Part shown: piece by piece, positions 54,014-64,000 of the stretch
How positions within the stretch are numbered: position 1 is the stretch's first letter
Layout: each line of letters begins with the position of its first letter
Source: Chara braunii
Taxonomy: Eukaryota; Streptophyta; Charophyceae; Charales; Characeae
Assembly (NCBI GenBank): GCA_003427395.1
Contig: BFEA01000973.1
Location: forward strand, 238,100 to 302,099
Length of the DNA: 64,000 bases
Reading direction: 5' to 3'
Notes under the pieces: generated by a model
Told to the model about the DNA's origin: nothing
The model's database searches: none
Seen by the model: the letters and a program-made list of their open reading frames with translations, nothing else
Position numbers and translations under genes: made by a program

Positions 54014-55360
54014 TGCAGGCCAGAACAAGAACCAAATTCTCATACGAAGTACAAGATATCATAGCGGAAGACTTCGATACCAGTGATCTGACAATCCATA
54101 TTGCGTTGCAGCCCCAATCATACATCATCATTCCTCTACGGTGTGAAGAGGCCTGTTGCTATACTCAATAAGGCGGCGCCAGGTCAGACATACACAGACG
54201 AAGAGGATGGGAACAGACGAAAGGCAGGGAATCAGACGAAGAAGAGGAAAGAATGGGAATGTCGTCAACACCAAGTCTTCGGTATGGTCCCAAATAATCC
54301 CTCGTCAAATGTCTGAATCCCAACGTCGAGCCTGAATCCAATGTCGTCAAGCTCCAAAGTCACCAATCTCTCTCCTTCTCGTAGCCTGCAGACGCAGTGA
54401 AGTCAGGTAGCGAGAGGGTGAAGGAGAAGAGATGGTGGACTTAGAAGAGAAAGAAGAAAAACTCTCTCTCTCTCTCTCTCTCTTCTCTTACTTACACTCA
54501 TTCACGCATGCGCACACGCACACACACGCACGCACGCTCACATTCCATCGATAGGATGAGCAAAAAAAAAAGGGGATGAATCTTCTGCTGAAACGTGGAA
54601 ATATACACTGCCACCTTTTGATTTGCTCATTCTCTCGATCCGCATAGCGTGCGATGAGCCGTAGGTAGGAGACTTGGCTGTTGGCCAAGGTCGAAGACTT
54701 ATCGTCTCCCTCTCTCTCTCACACACACACACGGATACCGTGGATACTGTAAAGGTGCAGACTAGAACCTACGAAATGCAGGGTGGCGTAGTGGGAGACT
54801 TAGGTAGCAATGATCCGAAGGATCATCATTGCAATGCAGCCCGACATGCATCATCATCGTTCCATGGACTGGAGGGGCCAGGCGCTTACACAGGAGGAAC
54901 ACGCCTGTCCTTCCATACACAGTCGAAGAGGAGAGGGAGATAAGACGAAAAAAAGGGAAGATGGTGATGCCGTCGACACCAAGTCTGCAATACAGGTCCC
55001 AAATAACCCCTTTCCCCTGTCTATATCTCCCTGTTTAGTCTGGATCCAAGGTCGTCAAGTCTCAGATCACAACCCCTTTCTCTCCCTCTCTCTTTCTCTC
55101 CCCCACTTCACCCCTCTTTCTCTCTCTCCTTTTCTCTCTCCATTTCCTTCTCCTTTCATCTTACCTTTGATCTTTCCTCTTCCCTCCTTTCTCTCCGATC
55201 GCAGATGGCGCAGGCGTTCCTACCAGGTAAGTTACATTCTCTTCCTCTCTTTCTCATCTCTCTCTCTTTCTCATCTCTCTCCATTCTCCTTCCCGACCTT
55301 TCTTTCTTCCCTCTCTCTCTTATTTCTTTCCCTCACTCTTTCTCTTTATCTCTCACACTC

Positions 55361-55603
55361 TCACATTGGAAGAGTTTTCTTCTCTGTACGTGGTTTTCGG
55401 GAGGTAAGTTGTTCCTGAATGTTCAGCTTTCGGCAATAGCGACGCAAACGACCCAAAGGAATATCCGAAATGAGTGCCGTAATCGGTCGGCGTCTCAAGG
55501 TACAGAAGCCCTGTCGACTTTGAAGGACCATATCTCGAACTCGTTGCCAACAAGGATCCGTAGCTCGGCCGTTCTTATCGTCGTCCGTCGTCGATGAAGC
55601 CAT
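55361..55603 (-). CDS. Small ORF of unknown function, 80 codons
   Basis: ATG at 55603 in context CAAATGGCTT. Starts MASSTTDDDKNGRATDP, then a basic region with RRRPITALISDIPLGRLRRY. Its codon use does not follow the surrounding CT/GA simple repeats, which makes it stand out. I recognise no family. It could be the first exon of a transposase-like or other protein, or a chance frame. Four Ns lie upstream within 310 bp. Confidence 0.25.
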   Translation of the reverse strand: MASSTTDDDKNGRATDPCWQRVRDMVLQSRQGFCTLRRRPITALISDIPLGRLRRYCRKLNIQEQLTSRKPRTEKKTLPM

Positions 55604-56732
55604 TTGAAAANCGCAAGGAAAGAAAAAAACCGCATGAAAAGACGAAACTCTCTACCGACAAACGTATCTGCATCGAGGTAGCCTAATCAAATTTCTCCTT
55701 GCCGGACGTGCGTGCACTTTTAACGATGCAAATGATATGCGAGTCGTCCCTTCTTTAGTCAGTCCACGAGATCCTACTAAACTGGCAATCTCGACCGCCC
55801 ATGTCACNCGAGCGACCACAACCTCTTNCCCCAACGGATCCGTTCTCAGTACACTGTAGTAGAAAGCAACAATCTCCCTCTTTATCTCACTCACATACTC
55901 GCACANGCGTACATGCACACTCACTCTGCTACTTACTGTAAGGTACATGCCAGAACAAGATATAATCCTTCATAGTGTAGCGGAAGGCTTAGATACTAAA
56001 GATCCGAACAAACGATATCGCAATGTGGCCCTCAGCATACATCATCATCATCATCATGGTGTGAAGGGTCTGGTGCTCACATGTTGACAACATCAAGCCT
56101 GTGATACAGGCCCCAAATAACCCCCCTGTCAAACGTCTGAATCTCAATGGCGAGTCCGAATCCAATGTCGTCAAGTCTTGAGTCACAACACTCTTTCTCC
56201 TTCTCATAGTGCGCCGATACCGAGAAGTTAGATAGGGAAAGGGTAAAGAAGAGACAGTGGACTTAGAAGAGGAAGAAGAAAAACTTTTTCTCTCTCTCAC
56301 ACTTACTCTCACCCCCCCCCCCCCCCTCTCTCTCCCTAAAACCCCCCCAAATTTTCTCTCTCACACACACACACACCCCCCCCCCCCCCCCCCCACACAC
56401 ACACATACACACTCACATATAGTATGTATATTTCCTTGTCCTGGCGGAAGATACATTCAATTTTTGCTCATCTATTGATGCAATCGATGCAAGCATCGCG
56501 AGACCAGCCCAAGGGCTGGAGACTTATCTGTTCGGCGATGCGTATCTCACCCAATCTCTCCCTCTCTCGTAGTCTGCAGACGCAGTGAAGTCAGGTAGCG
56601 AGAGGGTGAGGGAGAAGAGATGGTGGACTTAGAAGAGGAAGAAGAAGAGTTTCTCTCTTTTTATTCTCTCTTTCACACAGACACACATGGCAGTGAACTT
56701 GTCCACGTTCTAGCCGTAGATTCATTATATAT

Positions 56733-56737
56733 TTCAT

Positions 56738-56776
<39 letters not shown>

Positions 56777-56780
56777 TTTT
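56733..56780. repeat. (ATTT)n microsatellite
   Basis: TTTATTTA tetranucleotide run. An equivalent AATA tract follows X copy 1 at about 14570-14605, one of the shared landmarks. Confidence 0.85.
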
Positions 56781-56799
56781 ATTTATCCTATTGGTGGGA

Positions 56800-58412
56800 G
56801 TAAGTCGATTGATTTGACGCCTTACATGTTCTATTCTCTCCAACGTCGTCGTCTTCACCGTCGCCTTCGGAGCCACTGTCGCTACCGTCGTCGTCGTTTG
56901 TCCGGTCATGTAAGCTTTCCCTTTTTCTCCTCCTCTTCTTCTTCTCCTTCACCTCCTTTCTTTCTTCGTCCTCTCTTTCTCCTCTTTCCTCCTCCCTTCC
57001 TTTTTCTTTTTCTCCACTCCTCCTTCTTCCTTCTTTCGCCTTCTCCTAGCTAGTCCTTTGCCCTTACTGTGTGTCGTCCGCCTCCGATTCGTCGTCCGGC
57101 TAGATAAGTATGGCCTCGACTCTTCCTCCTTCCTTCACTCCCTACTCCTCCTTTCTTCCTTCTTCCTCCTCCCACCTTCTCTTTTCCCGCCGGTGTTTTC
57201 TACTCCGGTTGCGATCGCTGCCCACTTTCGCGTTGCTTGCCCGTACTCCTTCCTGTCTCTTTTCTTTGTCTGCGCCCCCGCTGTACTCCAGTGCTCGTAT
57301 CGCCTTGCCCTGCGATGGATGTCTACCGGCCTTAATCGGGTGGCCTCTTTACTAAGTGAATCAGTCCCAATATCGGGGCGCGATTCATTTGGGCACCTTG
57401 GGGCAGGTAGGCCGTGGAGGAAAAACAAAACAAAAAACAGTAAAAGAAATCAAAATAAGAAAACTGAAACAACGAATCTAACGAGATTCAACCCATAATT
57501 CACCCCTACTTTGCCAAGTGTCGGATCCCCACGACACTCGGTTCTCAATAACAACTAACTTTACGAACTCCTACTCGTAAGGTCATGGTTTCGAAACCCG
57601 CCCGTCTGAGGGCGGGTGAGAAAAAAAACAAGCCCCGCCCCCTTTGTAGCTAGCAAAAGAGCTAGCCCAGAGGCAGCTCGGATTCTATCCTGGCGTCCCC
57701 TGCTTATAAGTCCATTCCTCTACCTACTTGGCTAGCTCTTACCACGGTATGGTAAAGAGCTGCCCCCCCTATAAGTAGACGTAGTGGTCTGATCTTTTTA
57801 GCCTGCGTGTTTGTGCACGCTTGCCAGTCAGTGCGCCCGTCCGTAGGCTTGTCGGTTTGAGTATGCGCGCGCCCCCAAGGGCATCTGGTGATCGTTAGGC
57901 CTGAAGGCCAGTACTTAGCCGTGACCGCGCCCTTTTGAGGGATGCGGTGGAAACATCCAAGCGGCGGGTGGGTCGGTACCTCACCATATCGAGGTCGACG
58001 CGGCGGTACTTGACTCGGAGGCCAAGTAGGGGAAGACAAATACCGAAATTTTTAGAACATTTGGTACCGGAAGATAGACACGCACTAGACCAAGTCTCAG
58101 TGCGTGTCGTAGACCTACCAGACACTTCATTAACCCACCTGACCCCAGGACCTCTTCTGTCGAGGGGCATTACTACTGATCCTAATCACCACGGCGCACG
58201 TCATAATAACGCGCGCACATACTTAACGAAATTTTCTCACCGATTTTTGCCTCGGCCTTAGTGGCCGAGGAATTCGTTTCTAGTGTCACGCCAAGCGTGC
58301 ACACCCCTTTCATTCCAGACTGGCTCCGTCATGGTAGCTATCGCCGCCACCACGCCGAATGCAAAGGCATGGCAAAATGCCCTTGTAAGGGTATTTTGTC
58401 CGACAGCATCCC
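56800..58412 (-). mobile_element. Non-coding repeat family X, copy 2
   Basis: Minus strand from about 58412: TGTCGGACAAAATACCCTT, then GGCCGAGG (58252-58268 region), the 'cccctcgacagaagagg' block (about 58173) and the 'gacacgcactgagacttgg' block. A tRNA-like module follows at 57658-57739, then a tgaatc...gattca palindrome at about 57357-57391, purine-rich sequence and the final 'ggctccgaaggcgacgg' block near 56870. Colinear with X copy 1. Confidence 0.65.
57658..57739 (-). repeat. tRNA-like module of family X copy 2
   Basis: Minus strand: AGAGCTAGCC (57739-57730) pairs with GGCTAGCTCT (57667-57658). Inside are TAGCCAAGTAGGTAGAGG (A-box-like) and GGATAGAATCC (B-box-like). A TTTT follows within a few bases. 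The closing stem differs in sequence from that of copy 1 (GGAGCTAGCTCAG) but is paired in both. Confidence 0.6.
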
Positions 58413-59389
58413 AGACCTCATTAAGCGACGTCCCCGTCGCTCGGAGAACTATATGCAAAAAACAGAAGGATTCCGACAAAGAATTCGTCAAATCCGAACC
58501 CTGGGGTGAGATGTGGTTTAGGATTGACGTTGTCACCTCACTTTTCATTACTACTGCCGGGATTTTAACCCGGGTCTCCCACATTATAAAATAACTGGCT
58601 GACTCGAAGTGGGGATACTAGATCTGTACTACAGTATATGAAATAGTTAAGTATAACAACGTACCTTTCCTTTCCCCACATCCTTAGACTTTGGATCCAT
58701 GTATTCGTTGGTTGTTTTCGGGGCTGATGTTCGCGTACGAACTCATCCCGTCAAACGCGGGTCTTAACCGAGACCTTGGTTGTTCAACTCTTGATATTAC
58801 TTGTCCAAAGTTGCCTGTTGTCCTGCCCGAAGCCTAATACAGGAGGACAACGGTCTCCATCTTGACCCACCACAACTTTTCTGATCAGGCCGGAGCTGCG
58901 GCCCACCACGTTGTTCCTTATCGGTGGTTACCCTCGTTGGTTGCGCAACGATGGGTTAGTCATCCTATGAATTTCAAACTAATCTCGACCCCTTCGACAC
59001 CCACCTGAATAGGTTTCTTCACTGGGGTGGCCATCCCTCTAGCCCCTATTCTAGGCCATAGTCGAAGGGTCCGCTGCCTGGTTATGCTAGGTCAGCAGCC
59101 CACGCTGGGAGTTACGTCCGAACGATGCCAATTTTTCACCATAGGCTTGGTAGTTTTATGCCCTCAGGTTAACCCTTGAGGTGGATGAACGATGCTTTAA
59201 ATAAACCAAATAAATGAGAATTTTTAATAAATTGAGCATTCGTCAGGCTGCCACTCAGGGTTGTGCTCTCCAAGTCTTTGATCATAGCTCGGTGAGGCAC
59301 GCACCTCGGGGACATTTTGTATATATATATATATATATATATATATACCATTATTTTTAAGATAAACATTTGTTGACTCTTTGCTTGTC
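58413..59389. other. Unassigned
   Basis: No gene recognised. The 58.7-59.2 kb stretch contains several short inverted pairs and an 'aacccttgaggtgg' word. An (AT)n run is at about 59320-59346. Confidence 0.3.
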
Positions 59390-59908
59390 AGAATTCACGA
59401 AGAAAACATTACTTGTATGAAGATTGTCAAAGAATTTCATTAAAAGAATTGATAAGACTCAAAGGAGTCTATCCATGTCGTAGCATGGTCTCAAACATGA
59501 AATGTACAATCAATCCAGCCTTTGAAGTTTTACAAGCACCCATCAAACTTTCACATGAAATACAGATTCGTCCGTTCCTCTATCACCTCTTTAGATCTCA
59601 ACAGAGTCTAGTAGTGATAGACGAAGGGAGATCTTAGGTTACCAGAGACTCAACCAAAGACAAAGGTTCACACACAATGTGACAAGTGCGTCGTGTTCAC
59701 CAACTCATCCCCCTTGAAAGATATATAAATACAAATATGTTACAGAGTCAGATTGCCACTTACTTCTACTATCCCTCAAGTACCTCACATGTCTTTTCCT
59801 ATACTACTTCCTATGCTAAGTCTCCTTATCTGAATGAAGAAAGCAATACAACATGTCTCACACTTTTCCTCTGTCTAACTGAAGAAGAAAACACATACCA
59901 CATGCTCT
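59390..59908 (-). repeat. Possible 3' LTR start of element 2
   Basis: Lies just past the purine tract on the minus strand. It contains a TATA-like TATTTATATATCTTTC (about 59716-59731). An LTR would be expected here, but the matching 5' LTR is outside the window, so this is inference from position. Confidence 0.3.
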
Positions 59909-59933
59909 AAATTACCCCTTTCTCCCTCTCATA
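59909..59933 (-). promoter_or_regulatory. Candidate polypurine tract of element 2
   Basis: Minus strand GAGAGGGAGAAAGGGG, about 60 nt after the third ORF ends. Such a tract primes plus-strand DNA synthesis just upstream of the 3' LTR in LTR retroelements. Confidence 0.45.
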
Positions 59934-59990
59934 ATTGTTTTAAAAGTCGATACAATCATGATTTACTCAGAAACATCTACCTATTCGTAC

Positions 59991-61765
59991 CTAGAAATCA
60001 ATTGGCAGTCCCAGTATCCTGTTGAGTGCTACCCTGCCTCCCTCAGGTATCCTGTGAATGATTTGCCCCGTGCAGGTCATCAATCTCTTATGACTATCAT
60101 ATCTGACATTTTCTTCCTTGATATAAACTGCCAGAATGGAACAATCATCCCTGAGATGCTCTTCCTGAGTGCAGAAGAAACACCTCTTTCCAGCCATACT
60201 AGGCTTGATCTTCTTAATGTCTGGCTGGGTTGAAGTCTCATTCTGATCCTCAGTTCATTCTGGTGAACCCAATTCAGATCCTCTTTGCCTCTTGTTCTGT
60301 CTTGGTAGAGGCACGGCCACACTTTCACTTATCCTCCTTTCTGGTGCAGGAGGCTCATCTCTTTTCTCCTCAGTCTGTACCCCCTTCTCTTCACCCTCCT
60401 TTCTCTCCACCATCTATGTGGTTTCCTTTTCTTTCCCCTGATGGCTCAATCTAAGTCCCTCCATTCCTTTCAATATCTCACCCCATCTTTTCTCCCACTC
60501 CTGTCCCAACCTCTTTCTTTCTGAGATTTCATTGTCCAGGTCCAGTCCTAGCACAGTGACCTCAGAGCCCAGACCACCCACCTTTATTTTCATCCTTCCT
60601 CTTGTGGCCACTTCATTTTTCAATTCTCTGCCGTTCACAGTCAGAGAGACCCTCAATTGGTTCACTTATTTCTGCAATTCTTCCTTCCCTTTCTTCAATT
60701 CCTTCACTTCCTTCCTCATTTCTTCCATATCTCTCATCAATTTTTTCACCTGGGCATCCCTCTCACCTTCCTTCTTTCTTATCCCGCTCATCTCCTCCTT
60801 TTCTCTGTCTCCAATCAGCCCCTCTTCCTGAGTTCTCTTGACCCTTGGAGCCTTGCCTCCTTCCTGGATCCTCTTTCCTTTTCCGGCCTCCTTTATTCTT
60901 CCCTCTTTTTCACTCCTCCTCTCCTGTGCCTCTTTCCTTCCACTCTCAATTGGCCTTCTCTTTTCAGTTTTTCCCCTCCTTGGTACCATACTTGCCCCCA
61001 TGCTTCTCTTCCTCCCTTCTGCTGCCTCCTCCTCTTTCTGTTTATCTTCCTCTGCCTGGTCAGTCCCCTTGCTGCTGCTCTTGGGGCGACCCTCGTCTTG
61101 TTTTTCAATCTTTTCAGAGACACATTATCCTTTTCTTCATCTTGTGCCTCTTTTCCCTGTGGCTCAACCATCTCTCTTCCAATCCATAACCCCCTCTCTT
61201 GCAACCTTTCCTTTCTTATCTGATCCTGTCTGGCCTGGGTGTAGGCCATCCACAATTCTGTTGTTATTCTTTTCTAGGTTCGACTTCCTTCCACAATTTC
61301 TTTTACTTCCTCGTTTTCACTCCCTTCTGATCTTGCGATCAACTGTTTCTTCTTTTCCTCCTCGTTCCATTCGCCTCTCTCGGCGGCCAGCTGCAAGATG
61401 TCGATAAAGTCCTCCAGATTGGTCCCATTAAACCTCAAGTCATCCTCCACATCGTCCCTTGGGAAGACCCCCATGTCCTTCCATAATCTCACCTTGCATA
61501 CTCTCCACCTCGTGCACCCTGCCACCACTCCTTCAATCATTCTCTTGTCTATTCCTTCTCCAGTCACATTCGCAATTTTATTCTTGTCACTCCATTCTCT
61601 CCTGAATGTGTACTCCTCAAGGTCTCGCAGGAATACTCGCAGGCTGTCTTCAGCCGTGTAAATGGGCAGCTCCTCCAGGTTCCTTGAGACTTTCTGATCC
61701 CTCCTCTGCCCGCTCTTTCTCAAGGTAGGTCCAGAGGGTCCTGCCACTGCTTCTTTCTGCGCCAT
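59991..61765 (-). pseudogene. Third ORF of element 2: tandem Gag-like domains, coiled coil, zinc knuckle
   Basis: ATG at 61765 (MAQKEAVAGPSGP). Residues 35-98 and 110-176 repeat one domain pattern: SLRVFLRDLEEYTFRREW and NLEDFIDILQLAAERGEW, then VVAGCTRWRVCKVRLW and VKEIVEGSRT followed by KRITTELW. The second half's W position is now TAG (61274). Downstream is K/R/E-rich sequence; a frameshift lies near 60900-61000, and a long coiled-coil-like stretch (MEEMRKEVKELKKGKEELQK) follows. Near the end is a perfect CCHC knuckle, C-x2-C-x4-H-x4-C, at 60182-60141 (CFFCTQEEHLRDDC). Stops lie at about 60666, 60414 and 60270. Without these it would be a protein of about 590 residues. A capsid-like repeat, coiled coil and knuckle suggest a second Gag-type protein; function is inferred. 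Confidence 0.65.
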
Positions 61766-62141
61766 GACCTCTTCTTTTCAAGAGTCACGCCTGCACACAG
61801 AGAAGGAGCAAATGACAGGTACAAGGATCAGATCATCATCAAGACAACACCTTTCGTTAAACATAAGCTTGACAATGCTCCCTTTATTTGGTACTCCCAT
61901 GCACGCACATATATACATATACATATATATAGCTATATCTATATATATATATATATATATACATATACTTGCGTGTGCATTCACATGTACATTCCACTAT
62001 ACCTTTCACATTCATGCACGTATACATATACACATATATGTATATATGTATTCATACATGTATGAGTATTTACTTAGGCACTTGGGTACATACATGCATA
62101 GCTACCGATACACATATATGCATAACCATTCCCTAGTCTAC
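61766..62141. other. AT-rich spacer with (AT)n between pol and third ORF of element 2
   Basis: (AT)/(ATAC) microsatellite at about 61905-62060. No coding sequence seen. The corresponding spacer in element 1 is only about 165 nt, so this one has expanded. Confidence 0.6.
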
Positions 62142-63179
62142 TTAGGTTTTCTGCATCATAATTAGGCTCATCTCTCCTCTGATTCGAAACTTCTTCAGTC
62201 TGGACCCTGAAACCCAGTCCTTCCTTGGAGTCTCATCTATCTCTTCTAACTCATATGCCCCATGAAGTCCCCGCTTCCTGACTCTGAATGACCCTAGCCA
62301 ACGTTTGTCCAGTTTCCTCGACCACTACATTTCCTCAGAGGAATCGTAGAGTAGTACTGTCTCGCGAACTTGTAGAGGTTCGAGTCTCACTCTAGGTAGT
62401 TTGTCCAACCTTTCCTTATCCTTTTCCCTGCTGTCTGCAACGTTCATGGTCGCTTCTTGCACCCTTTCTTCAGTGGTGATGATCTATCTTGCCCTTAGAT
62501 CCAACAGTTCCTCCAAGGTCAAATTGTTTTCCAGGTCCTGCCTGCGCCAAGTTTTCAGGAAGCTTTCAATCGGAAATGTGGCGTGGCGACCATACCAGAG
62601 CGTCACCGATGCATACCCGGTCGTCCTTTTTACAGTGATGTTCTCTACAAAGAATACCATTTTTAGGAACTTTGACCAGCGGTTCGGCTTCCCATTGGTC
62701 CATTTGGTCAGTAAGTTAGTAATTGTAGTATGACCTTTCTCGACCGGTGCATGCGCTTGCGGATGAGCCCGAGTCGTATAGTTACCTATGACCCCCAATT
62801 CCTTCAGCAACTCTTTCATTTCCCCACACGTGAACTCAGACCCCCTGTCCATCGTGAACTCTAATACGAACGGATACCTGAGATAATATTCTTTAACACA
62901 ATTTGTCAACGTTGTCCCAGTCTTGTTCCTGATCGCTCTGCCATCAACGAACCCAGTAAGGTTATCCCTCGCGTCAAATATATAGTTATATCCTCCAAAT
63001 CCCAATGGCATATCTAACAAATCCAAGTGAACAACTGCCCTTACTTCCTTGATATATCTAGGATGCAGAGGTTCCTTGTACCTGATAGGCGATCAAATTT
63101 GACAGGGCACACACGACTCACAATATTTTCGTGTCATCTCAAACATCCCTTCCCAGTAGTAGAGTTCCATTGCCTTTTT
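62142..63179 (-). pseudogene. Integrase and GPY-like tail of element 2
   Basis: One reading frame on the minus strand with stops at 63180-63182 (TAA), 63093-63095 (TGA), 62484-62486 (TAG) and 62325-62327 (TAG), and no frameshift. Zinc motif: H pair in ALHDGIVEGH just upstream, and the Cys pair in CESCVPC. DDE core: D at 63021-63023 (HLDLLDMPLG), D at 62847-62849 (TMDRGSEF) and E at 62739-62741 (PVEKGHTT), again D-x35-E. The tail has WSRKLDKRWLGSFRVRK, like element 1. It ends at TAA 62142-62144. Catalytic residues intact, but not translatable as is. Confidence 0.85.
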
Positions 63180-63464
63180 TTAAGTAGCCGCGAAACTCCG
63201 ATGTCCTTCAACTATCCCATCATGCAATGCGGTTACTACATCAATCTGACGATTCCTCCCACATACGACACGTCGCGGCGGCCCCCTTTTGTCCCTGATG
63301 AACAAATGACCACCTCTTACCACATAGTGGTCTCTCATCCTGAGAGTCTTTTCACTCACTTCTCTCTCTCTTTTATCCCCTGAGAGGAGCAACCCCATTT
63401 CTAAATAGAACTCATCGTACTCTTCCTCACTTAATTCCTCTGAGATCTCCTCTTGTTTGAATTC
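63180..63464 (-). pseudogene. Pol linker to integrase zinc finger of element 2
   Basis: Same frame as the rest of pol. Contains RRVVCGRNRQIDVVTALHDG, which matches the equivalent region of element 1 almost word for word, and the two His of the HHCC zinc motif. Bounded by TGA at 63465 and TAA at 63180. Confidence 0.75.
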
Positions 63465-64000
63465 TCATTCCTTCTCTTCATCAAATTCGAATTCATCCCC
63501 AATAACTATCTCATCAGCCTTTACCATTCCTCTCTCATCATTTGTTTGGACTTGTAACAACGAATTTGTCAGGTAGTACATTCTTTCCATCATGGCTACC
63601 TGCTCGTCTGCCTGTTGGATTCCTGCTTTGATCGTTCGTGGCTTATCCATTATCCTATAGTTCTCTGCCAGAGCGAACTCCATCATCCACTCTGTATTCC
63701 TCTCGCCCCAATGGTCCTCTTCCTCTAATGGTGTGAGTATAAGGGAAGACTCTCTCATGAATTCGGGAGGTGGATGCCACATTGAATTTCCTCTCCTCAT
63801 CTCCTTACTTTCGACAAACATGAACCAACAGTTCACATGAGTTCGCATGTCTTCCCCTTCTTTCAAAAATCCGTTTACCGGAGGCGTTTCTTCATTAGAT
63901 TCTTTCTGGTTTCTCCACTCAATTGTGCTCATGCCATCCGCCCTGTTCTTGTTCCTAGGGATCCGTTCTAACTGGAAATCGAACATCCAGATATAAGTAA
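63465..64000 (-). pseudogene. RNase H C-terminal end and acidic linker of element 2 pol (runs off window)
   Basis: The frame enters from the window edge with IWMFDFQLERIPRNKNRADG, matching the RNase H end of element 1 (FNFELERIPGSKNRADGLS). An acidic linker follows (ETPPVNGFLKEGED; TEWMMEFAL; DEFEFDEEKE), ending at TGA 63465-63467. RT is outside the window. Confidence 0.8.

Larger units (their letters stand above)
50600..54020 (-). repeat. (TTA)n repeat block, minus-strand relative of 15.8-19.4 kb
   Basis: Reverse complement of 50730-50990 aligns with 16640-16900 over about 250 bp, including GATAGGGCGCCTGACGCCAT and GGGTTATG.TGTTGGTG. A second such unit is at 52110-52390. The unit at 53090-53290 matches 17040-17160. 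ATT/AAT trinucleotide runs occur at 51066-51118, 52845-52910 and 53286-53340. No protein domain recognised. Confidence 0.7.
54021..56800 (-). repeat. GA/hairpin block following X copy 2
   Basis: Several diverged units carry 'gcagacgcagtgaagtcagg' (54389 and 56577), 'ggtcccaaata' (about 54286 and 54996) and (CT)n/(CA)n tracts. A foldback module at 54546-54641 is the reverse complement of those at 14913 and 15499. Two diverged module words are near 56445 and 56705. Undetermined bases at 55611, 55808, 55828 and 55906 and C-homopolymers at 56312-56326 and 56377-56394 mark low-quality assembly. Confidence 0.65.
59390..64000 (-). mobile_element. Ty3-type LTR retroelement, element 2 (decayed, partial)
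   Basis: Minus strand, entering from beyond 64000. It holds the end of RNase H, a linker, integrase and GPY-like tail (to 62142), an AT-rich spacer, a third ORF (61765-59991), a purine-rich tract at 59909-59933 and an LTR-like AT-rich end. Same family as element 1 by RNase H end, integrase and gene order, but clearly diverged in sequence. The limit near 59390 is a guess; no second LTR is visible in the window. Confidence 0.75.

Noticed and set aside
53582-54171. His-rich ORFs of 90-150 codons
   Set aside because: They read through ATC repeats and the Nextera adapter; artefact.
60657-61407. Plus-strand ORFs of 188-189 codons
   Set aside because: Antisense of the K/E-rich third ORF of element 2; S/F/L/P composition mirrors the real strand.

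Overview
The window is a repeat-dominated piece of a nuclear genome from the green plant lineage, most likely a charophyte alga such as Chara. This rests on a short plant-type (AAACCCT)n block, plant-like U6 snRNA copies, Pol III-type tRNA-derived repeats, and two related Ty3-type retroelements whose gag/pol style I associate with the Chara braunii assembly. The species name is inference from memory, not a search result. I found no host protein-coding gene I can defend. Nearly every long open frame outside the two retroelements is a shadow of a microsatellite, a purine- or pyrimidine-rich tract, or an assembly gap.

Layout. 1-10.6 kb is unassigned sequence with microsatellites, local tandem duplications, one U6-like copy and a near-perfect 206-bp hairpin. 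10.6-12.5 kb and 23.8-25.0 kb hold two copies of a long non-coding retroposon (family W) with a tRNA-like head and a poly(A) tail. 12.5-14.55 kb (+), 31.2-33.7 kb (-) and 56.8-58.4 kb (-) hold three copies of a ~2-kb non-coding family (X) that carries a tRNA-like module. A related family (Y) lies at 30.55-31.2 kb (-) and 33.7-35.0 kb (+). In two of the three loci X is followed in the same order by a GA/hairpin block and a (TTA)n block. The stretches 12.5-19.4 kb (+) and 58.4-50.6 kb (-) are therefore colinear inverted relatives. Family Z has three copies, at 20.8-22.9 kb (+), 26.4-25.5 kb (-) and 37.5-40.1 kb (+). Each has a conserved module followed by an array of RNA-hairpin-like units.

Two Ty3-type elements close the window. 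Element 1 (41.5-50.3 kb, +) has Gag, aspartic protease, reverse transcriptase, RNase H, integrase and a third ORF. Element 2 (about 59.4-64.0 kb, -, running off the window end) shows the end of RNase H, integrase and its own third ORF. Both are broken by a few stops or frameshifts but keep their catalytic residues. The third ORF sits where an envelope gene would lie, but it looks like a tandem pair of Gag-like domains. In element 2 it ends in a CCHC zinc knuckle.

The most interesting signals are (i) the Z-family hairpin arrays, in which loops are conserved within an array while stems differ from unit to unit yet stay complementary, (ii) the duplicated Gag-like third ORF, and (iii) the tRNA-like module shared by X and Y. 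Two assembly problems are visible: an unremoved Nextera mate-pair junction adapter at 53824-53861 flanked by an identical 152-bp duplication, and a 280-N gap at 10769-11048 whose two edges are the same sequence.
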